Assembly: GCF_048771995.1 (NCBI RefSeq)
Contig: NC_133030.1
Span: 38,276,501-38,340,500 of the forward strand
Direction of reading: 5' to 3'
DNA from: Taeniopygia guttata
Taxonomy: Eukaryota; Chordata; Aves; Passeriformes; Estrildidae
DNA length: 64,000 bases
The notes under the pieces are model-generated. The model was not told where the DNA came from and did no database searches. It saw nothing but the letters and a program-made list of their open reading frames with translations. Shown here one piece after another: positions 57,601 to 64,000 of the stretch (position 1 is the stretch's first letter; every line of letters begins with the position of its first letter). The position numbers were made by a program, and so were the translations under genes.

Positions 57601-60600
57601 TTTTTTTTTTTTTTTTTGTTGGTTGGTTGGTTTTGTTTTTTTGATTCAGAGCCAGGGAAGACAAGCAGGCCAGCCTCTTATGCCCTCCTAGAAATATTAG
57701 TTTTTTGGTACCCTGGGTTACCTGTTGTAGATGGGTTATTTAAGAAATATATAAGCTCTTGGGCTTGTACCAAGGCCTATAAATCTATACAGTGTTTTGT
57801 GTTAAGAAATAACTTAAACTTTTACCCTTGTGTTCTATTGTTAATTGCTTGCTTTGAGAGCTGATTCTTTTCATTCTTTTGATGTACTGGCAGTCACTTA
57901 TGTTCCCCTAGGAGCACTTGGGAAGAATTTTTGGGTTTTGTGCCAGGACAATTCATATTCAGACTGGAATGATTATTTATGAAAGCTGTCTGGCCAGAGA
58001 CAATTTATTGTAGTAGAAACAAGTTGAATTAATAGATGGCAGCAATAATAGAGTAGGGATTGCTTGTTTATGAACAGAGTATTTTAGTGAGCAAACACCA
58101 GCTGTTCATGACTAAGGATGGCACAAATCCAGTTGGGAGGCTGCATGCTTGTGCTGTCACTATGAGGCAAGCTCCCCAGTCAGATTTCCTTTGGCTTGCC
58201 TTTTCGTTCGGGAAGATTTACATTTTCACTATAGGATGAAATGTTTTTTGTGTTGTGATGGACAGAGGAGGAAGCAAAACCATATGGACCAAGTGGCTTC
58301 TGCCTGCAGTACTGGGGGCACGTGGTGAAGGGCAGCAGGTTTCGCAATTCCAGCGTAGCGCCAGGGGGTTCCTGGGTGCTGGTGCATACCAGGACCGAAA
58401 TGGGCAATGCACGCAGGGTGACCTTTAGGCGGGGGGGGCGATTTCCCCGTTTGCCCCGGCGAAGCCCGCGGTTGCCGGCGGGGCGGGGATGGCGGCCGCG
58501 GGCCGGCAGGGGGCGCGCGGGGCGCCGCGCTGGGGCCGCGCCGTGTGCCCGGGGCCGGCGGCGGGTGCCCGGGGCCGCCGGTTCGTGCCCGGGGCCGCCG
58601 GTTCGTGCCCGGGGCCGGCGGCGGGTGCCCGGGGCCGGCGGTTCGTGCCCGGGGCCGCCGGCTCGTGCCCGGGGCCGCCGGCTGGTGCCCGGGGCCGCCG
58701 GTTCGTGCCCGGGGCCGCCGGTTCGTGCCCGCGGCCGGCGGCTGGTGCCCGGGGCCGCCGGTTCGTGCCCGGGGCCGGCGGCTGGTGCCCGGGGCCGGCG
58801 GTTCGTGCCCGGGGCCGCCGGCTGGTGCCCGCGCCGCGCCTGTGCGTTTCTGGAGCCGCAAGGCTGGCCTGGCTATCTGACCCACGTCAGCACCGGCGGG
58901 GGAGAGGTTTGTTTCTCGTGCCTGTATGGTTAACTTACAGCATAGTGATGGTGTAGGTAGGAGCCAACTCTTCTTGTCAACTCACTACTACGGTAATAAA
59001 ATTCATGTTAATTTCTTCAAACTGTGTATTTAATCAAAACCCACACATTTTGAAACTACTCAAAAGCCATCCAGGTTACTCTTTTTACATTGATTTTTTT
59101 TTTTTTTTTTTTTTTTTTAATATTCAGCTTGTGTAATTAAACTATTTGTCCACAGGACAAATGCATTCTGCTACATTCATAGATTACTTTACAATGCATA
59201 TACATTTCTTGCTGGTAAGGAAAAAGTTCCATGTGGGTAAACAAATGAATCTATAAGAATTTAGACAATAATGGGATCCTTCACTGAGTAATTGTAGCAT
59301 GAAGGCAAGTTTTGACTTGTTTCGTCCTCTTCCTATGCAGCTTTTCTAATTGTTTGGGTTTGATTTCTAGGTGTCTTTAACTCTGTTGCATAGAGAATCA
59401 GGAGACTTAGCTAAAGTCTTCATGCTTGTTTCTTAATGCTGAGAAGTTTCAATGAAGCTGGAGATGCCAGTTAGAATTGATTTGCTTTGTTTGAAATGAT
59501 AGCTTAACTTCTAGATCAGTTGAAAAAAATGAGATAATAGAGCTTAAAAACTGGTGCTCTTTTTCAAATAAAAAGTGAATAACATTGAAAATACATTTTA
59601 ACATAGACCTCCTAAAATATATTACTTAAATCAGATAACTATGTGCTTAATTTGAAGAAAATGTCCTTTTTTTTTGGTCTGTTTTGTTGTTAAATACCTA
59701 TATCCTTAGTCTTTAAGTCATTGAAAGCCAACTGCAGGTACCATAGAGACTGATGTGAAAGGTGGACCCTTTTTTGTAATAATCTGACATGCTGTGAAAG
59801 TGGAGAGGCAGCTTGTAGAGATGTGGTAATGCTGGGGATTCTGTTTTGGTAATTTATTTTCCAAATTCTGTATTGAATTTTTTTATTCCCAGCGGGGTGG
59901 AGAATGTGCAGAAAGGCCAAACAAGGTTGAATTGTTATGGACATTGTGTAGGAGCTAGTGCAGCCTGTTACGGAAAAGAAGTGCTGGGGGAGTCCTCTGG
60001 CTGGCAGAAAATTACAAACACTTCATATAAAGGAAAAGGGCTTTTAAACCAGTAGCAGACTAAGTGTTTAAAGCAAGTTTGCATTTCTAGGATAGGGTGA
60101 AGAAACTACAGTGGTATGTTTTTTGGCTTTAATCCAATTTACAGTTAGGCACTCAAATAGTGTGCAGCTGAAAGAGTTAGAAAATTAAGGATTAAAAGAT
60201 GGCTATTCATTGTGTCAGTATGTCAAATGAGGAATCCATAGCCTATCCTGATTTTAAAGTTCCCTTTTGTCCTATGTGTTGCTGCTTGCACTTTGGGATT
60301 AGCTCTAAGTCTATAATGACATTAAAAGGGTAAAATGAGAGTCCTGGTGGTGGATTAAGAGAACCAGCTTTAAAGTAACTGGCACCTTCACTTAGCAAAG
60401 CTGGAATTTTCTTCTTTGGAATGGACTACAGCTGCTGAATATTGGGAGCACTTCTAGTGTAGGAAATTCTTCACTGTATAGAACAATAACAGCTCATTAA
60501 CCCGTGCCTTTATCCCTCCCAGGCTAAACACCAGGGAACTCTGGTGGTTGGCAGAGTTGACTTCAAAGTAAAATACTATCTGCTAGCATCCAGTGGGGAT

Positions 60601-63600
60601 ACATATGCCCTACCAAGTAAGGGAAAAAGTCTCAGAAAATATGAGCAAAAATGAAATTAATGCTGTCAAAGAATCTTTGGATGTTTAGCACTAATACAGG
60701 CTGTGTTAACAGCTATTTAGAGAAGCTTTTTGTGAACTCTTCTTTTTATTGTTCTTTTTTTCTTCATTTTTTCTCTGTTGGTATGGAGTCTTTAATCAGG
60801 TCTGCTCCCCAGTAAATCATTTGGCAACTTAGAAAAAAGTAATATCACCAGATTCTTCGCTGCACACAGAATTGTGTGGAGGGGTCCTTTGTGATATACT
60901 AATGAAACTGGTTGCATTTGGTTGAAAATTTGTTACTGGAAAATCTAATTGATTTTGTAGTCAATATTCCCTGAAAAGCAGAAAAGGGACCCTACATAAA
61001 TGAAGTGTAGGGAGGGATGAAACAGTTCTTAAGGATCTGCTCAAAGAGCTAAGAGGAGGAAAGATATGGATCATTTGTCATTAGCATTAATTTATGCCAT
61101 CTGAACAAGGACTATGTACAGTAACATTTGCCTGCCTAAGAGAACAAACATAATAGCAAACCAATACTTTCTAATCTGCATAAGGAAAAGAAGAGGAGGC
61201 AAAATTTATTGGCTTTTTTACATGACCTCTGTCTACCAGGACTTTGGCCTTCAACAACTTCATTTTAGCTTTTTCCCCCGAAAGAATTACAATTAAGTTC
61301 AGAGCTTGAAAATCATTAATTTAGAGTACTGCTGTCCTCCAGATCTCTATTACTCACAAGGCAGTGGCCAGATTCAAGGACTAAACTGAAATTTCATTAT
61401 GAAGAGAATCTTGCCAGAGAAGGTAAAGGAAAGGATCTTTCCAGTGAGGTTATCTGTGCCTGTAATTTGTACGTATCAGGGATATCTGTAAGAATATCTT
61501 CTTTGTCTATTCATGTGGCCTTTGGTTTTCTTATAGATCGAGAATCTGTACCTGGTGACTGTGAAAACTAGTTTTTGATTCTTCATGTGGGTGAGAGAAG
61601 TTTCTAAATTAGAATGAAAACTTCACTGTATTTTTAATGAGTTAAGAGCTGCAGTGATTATGTAACTTAGAGTATATCACAAAGAATGTTTGTCAGAAAT
61701 TTTTAGAGCAGTCTAATGGGCAAATAAAACTTTGCTGAGAAGATTAATGATAATGAAGTAGAAAGAATTACTTAGTCAATGATGTAAAATCAGATCAAGA
61801 GGAGTTATAGTTTTTTATTCTGTAACATTGTTTTGTGTTCTTGAGGTCATCAGTGATCAGATGAGACCATGACAGTACCAGTACTGCAGAAATGGCAAAA
61901 CCTAGCAGTAGTTAGGCTAGTTCTTAGCCCAGTTAGTTCTATAGGCTGTTTACCTACAGTGAGGGAGCCTTAAAAGCCTTGATAAGAAGGTAAATGTGAA
62001 CATTTGCAAAGTTTTAAGTAGTGCTTTTGCTGGCATAGTACTTTTGTTCTTTCATGTGGTGACAGTATATTTATTTCTAATTTCATGGTCTCTGTCTGAT
62101 GGAATTTTGATAAGGATCTTATACTGTATGTAGAGGTCAGTGATACTACATGAGTTTTATATTTTTCAAAGTTAACTTCCAGTGACTTTGATTAAATCAT
62201 ATGGGGATGGTTACATTGTCGCTTGCATCTTTAGAGCTTAAGCTGCAGAACTTGCAGTGAGGCAGCCAGAAATAAGGTCTCTAGAAAATATTTCCCAAGT
62301 GCAGTAAACTTGAAGATTGATTCAAACTTTCTTTCACAGCTGGGCAGGTGAAAGGAAAAGGACAAATGTTAATTTGAGAACAGCTGTTTTGAACTTGGTT
62401 ATTGCTATGCCATCTGGGGAGATGGAATGCTGTTTGTTTAATAGTACAGGAGAGAAATATGTTTATAAGGAGAAAAAACAGCCATAAAGAGACGGTGGAG
62501 TTGTGTTTTCTGGGTCCTTTTCCTGCCAGAGTGCCAAGGGAGGCTGTGGCAGTGGTGTGTGCTGCACTCTGAAAAACACTTAGTAGCAGGGGGATTTCTA
62601 TGTGCTCGGGTGCGCTTTAAGTACTGCATTTCTGTGTTAATGAGTATTAAGAAAAAAAAGATGCCCCATTGGTATGAGAAGTACATGTATATCAAAATAG
62701 TCAGAAGACATAAGAGCAATCTTAGAGCTTTTTTCCCTCCTCTGTTTTTCCTAAGTTGCCTTTTTAGGTTGTGCTTTTGATTCTCCATAGTCTATTCCTT
62801 CTGCCCAGATGTTTTTCTTTAGCTTGTGTGATGTTATGTATGTTTTCTTAGGATTTGATTTAGTACAATGCTTTGAAAGATGTGCTGTTTTATATGAGGT
62901 TAGGTTGTATGGGGAGAAAAAATGATTTATTAAAATCTAATTTAATTTTTTAATTACTGCAACTCATGCATCTGGATTATATTTCACTCAGCATGAGAAG
63001 TATCTGGCAATTTTGATTAACAGTGTCATGTGGTAGCATCCAGGTGTGTGCATATTATTTCTTCTCTTGGGGATTTAAAACATTGTAAATGCTGGAAGAA
63101 ATGATCTGGACTGTACTGTGCATGTCTTAAAAAATCCCTTGGTAGCTGCCATAATACTTTTCTGAGATAATTAAACCTTGAGTAAAGGGTTATTGGCATT
63201 CTAGAGATGTTTACATGCTGCAAAAGCAGGGATATTTGAGAGAAAGAAAACCATAGCTTATTGAGCTGATGCTCTCTGTGTAAGCTGCTACTTCTAGGCG
63301 GTGTGAACTCTACTTGCCTAACATGTTGAATTGCTTGATAAAGAAAAAAACCCTGCCTTAGGCTATCTCAAGTGAGGTTCTGTCAGTGATAGAAAGATTT
63401 CTGAAACACTTTTTTCCTATAATCCTGTAGAAAGCACTAGGCTTACAGGAATACTTGTGCTTTTGTTAACATGAATCGTAGAAACTTGAGACTGTTAATT
63501 ATTCTTCTGTTTGAAGACAACAATTTTATTGAACCATATCCATGAAAAGCAGTGCATGTCAGAAACAGGCACTTTACTTACTTTTGAAGAAGTGTGTAAG

Positions 63601-64000
63601 TCTTTTAGATAAATGGTCAGGTTTATTGTATTAGCTTGGTAATTTAAAGTAATAGCTGAATTTGTAAAGTCCTCTAGGATGTTCTTCTCCAGTGTGGATC
63701 TATTTATTCTTTAGTTCAGGAAATCTTGGACACTTAGGTTGGATAATATCAATACAGTAGATGCAGTGCTGCTGACCCCCAAGAATCAGTGGCCTGTAGT
63801 GTTGAATACCTGATTATATGTCCAGGAGGTCATGAAGTCATTCTAATTAATTTAGGTCATCTTAAATCTTTAGTTCCTTTGGTCTGAAAGTGAAACTCTT
63901 GAGTTGTGAAGTCATTGTAGTCAATCAATAGTCAGTCAATCAACTGATCTTCCTTGCATGAGGGGGAAGATCCTCAAGAAATTCAGGGGAAGTATGCCAT
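47952..64000 (+). CDS. NUBPL: NUBPL (Ind1), mitochondrial Fe-S P-loop NTPase, N-terminal part (exons 1-3; continues off the right edge)
   Basis: NUBPL belongs to the Mrp/NBP35 P-loop NTPases. It delivers Fe-S clusters to respiratory complex I in the mitochondrial matrix. Exons at 47952-48086, 49049-49196 and 54768-54802 join in frame to 106 residues. Residues 1-45 form an Arg/Ala-rich presequence without acidic residues, as expected for mitochondrial import. Residues 63-77 read [15 protein letters not shown], as in human. Residues 83-94 carry the deviant Walker A motif [12 protein letters not shown], with Lys85 as signature lysine and Lys90 as P-loop lysine. Exon 3 gives [12 protein letters not shown]. 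The next expected block (GLLDVDVYGPSVPKM) and the CPxC motif are not in the window; the human gene also has very long introns. Confidence 0.95.
48087..49048 (+). other. NUBPL intron 1
   Basis: Almost 1 kb; its first 600 bp is the rest of the CpG island and the remainder is ordinary. No other feature was seen. Confidence 0.85.
49049..49196 (+). CDS. NUBPL: NUBPL exon 2 with P-loop (residues 46-94)
   Basis: 148 bp, acceptor TTTTTGTTAG, donor GTAAGA, 49 codons plus one base. It begins [20 protein letters not shown] and ends [14 protein letters not shown]. It is almost identical to human from [17 protein letters not shown] onward. Confidence 0.97.
49840..50522 (+). mobile_element. CR1 LINE, 3' part with internal deletion
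   Basis: Plus strand follows CR1 ORF2 (GTCATCAGGCTGGACTTCTG, GGGTGGATGGCTGCAT). It jumps near 50030 to the later segment AAAGATGATCAGAGGGCTGG, then GGGGTTGTTTAGCCTGGAGA, AGTGGAAGGTGTCCCTGTCC and the end TCCCTTCCAACCCAAACCAT. The jump is an internal deletion relative to the usual element. It has no coding capacity. Confidence 0.9.
51561..51625. repeat. poly(T) followed by (GTTTT)5
   Basis: About 40 T with one interruption, then five GTTTT units, in NUBPL intron 2. A pyrimidine-rich block on the sense strand; it could be a decayed A-tail on the other strand. Confidence 0.9.
52788..53055 (-). mobile_element. CR1 LINE, 3' fragment
   Basis: The plus strand is the reversed CR1 end: ACAGAATCACAGAATATGCT, GAGTTGGAAGGGATCCACAA, GTCCAAATGCTTCTTGAACT and CCTTTTCCTAATATCCAGCC. 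Minus orientation in NUBPL intron 2. Confidence 0.9.
54768..54802 (+). CDS. NUBPL: NUBPL exon 3 (residues 95-106, 35 bp)
   Basis: A very small exon after the strong acceptor TTCTTTCTTACAG, donor GTAGGT. With the base carried over from exon 2 it encodes [12 protein letters not shown]. Human has [12 protein letters not shown]. The conserved helix follows directly on the P-loop. Confidence 0.93.
57405..57495 (-). repeat. MIR-like SINE remnant
   Basis: CACGGTCACACAGTGGTG followed by TTGGCAGAGCTGGGATTTGA and AATTTGAGAG matches the reversed MIR consensus (GGTCACACAGCTAGTAAG, GTGGCAGAGCTGGGATTTGA). A rather clear ancient CORE-SINE relic for a bird. Confidence 0.6.
58503..58516 (+). promoter_or_regulatory. 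CTCF-like site
   Basis: CCGGCAGGGGGCGC matches the CTCF core (CCASYAGRKGGCRS) at all but one position. It lies 30 bp before the minisatellite. Occupancy is not shown. Confidence 0.35.
58546..58825 (+). repeat. 20-bp GC-rich minisatellite, 14 units
   Basis: Fourteen head-to-tail units of exactly 20 bp, consensus TGCCCGGGGCCGCCGGTTCG, plus a partial unit at 58826. Variation is confined to a few positions: GCC/GGC in the middle and TTCG/CTCG/CTGG/CGGG at the unit end. Variants recur in a mixed order, as in arrays shaped by unequal exchange or gene conversion. Because 20 is not a multiple of 3 and the units lack stops, several frames on both strands stay open as 20-residue peptide repeats; these are not called as genes. 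Confidence 0.95.
59094..59118. repeat. poly(T) tract, 25 bp
   Basis: Uninterrupted T run in NUBPL intron 3, not next to any recognised splice site or element. Confidence 0.9.

Larger units (their letters stand above)
58260..58920. promoter_or_regulatory. orphan intragenic CpG island in NUBPL intron 3
   Basis: GC-rich, CpG-dense block inside an AT-rich intron, about 10 kb from the NUBPL start. In order it carries a perfect E-box (GGGCACGTGG, core 58319-58324), a YY1-like GATGGCGGC (58488-58496), a CTCF-like core (58503-58516) and a 20-bp minisatellite. It could be an alternative promoter, an insulator or only a GC-rich repeat expansion. Confidence 0.5.
54803..64000 (+). other. NUBPL intron 3 (continues off the right edge)
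   Basis: At least 9.2 kb without a NUBPL exon. Contents are a MIR-like SINE near 57.45 kb, the GC-rich island at 58.26-58.92 kb, a T tract at 59094-59118 and otherwise AT-rich sequence. From about 59.1 kb to the right edge nothing else was recognised. Confidence 0.75.

Noticed and set aside
58229-58956. Repeat proteins of 111-218 residues on both strands
   Set aside because: They are translations of the 20-bp minisatellite, open in several frames because the unit contains no stop. No splice sites or family match.

Overview
The window is vertebrate nuclear DNA, almost certainly from a bird. It holds spliced genes with long AT-rich introns, three CpG islands that carry promoters, no operons, several CR1 LINE 3' ends and LTRs of avian type. 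The gene order HEATR5A - DTD2 - NUBPL matches the block known from human chromosome 14q12. Two LTRs look like those of songbirds, but that is memory-level resemblance, not a search result.

Layout. (1) 1-18,100, minus strand: the 5' end of HEATR5A. There is a probable non-coding first exon in a CpG island at about 17.44-18.26 kb, a 10.6 kb first intron, and five coding exons (start codon at 7246; exons at 7121, 5891, 2998, 2336 and 1902). They encode about 256 N-terminal residues; the rest lies off the left edge. (2) 18.1-26.6 kb: a spacer with a CR1 fragment, a MIR-like SINE remnant and a 37-bp poly(A) tract. (3) 26,659-34,014, minus strand: complete three-exon DTD2 (167 aa), a D-aminoacyl-tRNA deacylase family member of the ATD type, with its start in a second CpG island and a poly(A) signal 3 nt after the stop. 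(4) 34.1-47.6 kb: a spacer without a recognisable gene. It holds CR1 3' ends, two well-bounded solo LTRs (42,841-43,460 and 44,768-45,262) and one probable LTR piece near 36.4 kb. GPR33, which lies here in mammals, was not seen. (5) 47,952 to the right edge, plus strand: NUBPL exons 1-3 (targeting sequence, P-loop and a 35-bp third exon); later exons are beyond the window. Its third intron contains an orphan CpG island built around a 20-bp GC-rich minisatellite.

The three genes are independent housekeeping functions: endosomal/Golgi trafficking (HEATR5A), translation proofreading (DTD2) and mitochondrial complex I Fe-S assembly (NUBPL). HEATR5A and DTD2 are in tandem on the minus strand. NUBPL diverges from DTD2 across about 14 kb, too far for a shared bidirectional promoter. 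All exon boundaries were placed by reading GT/AG sites, reading-frame phase and recalled human protein sequences; no alignment was run.
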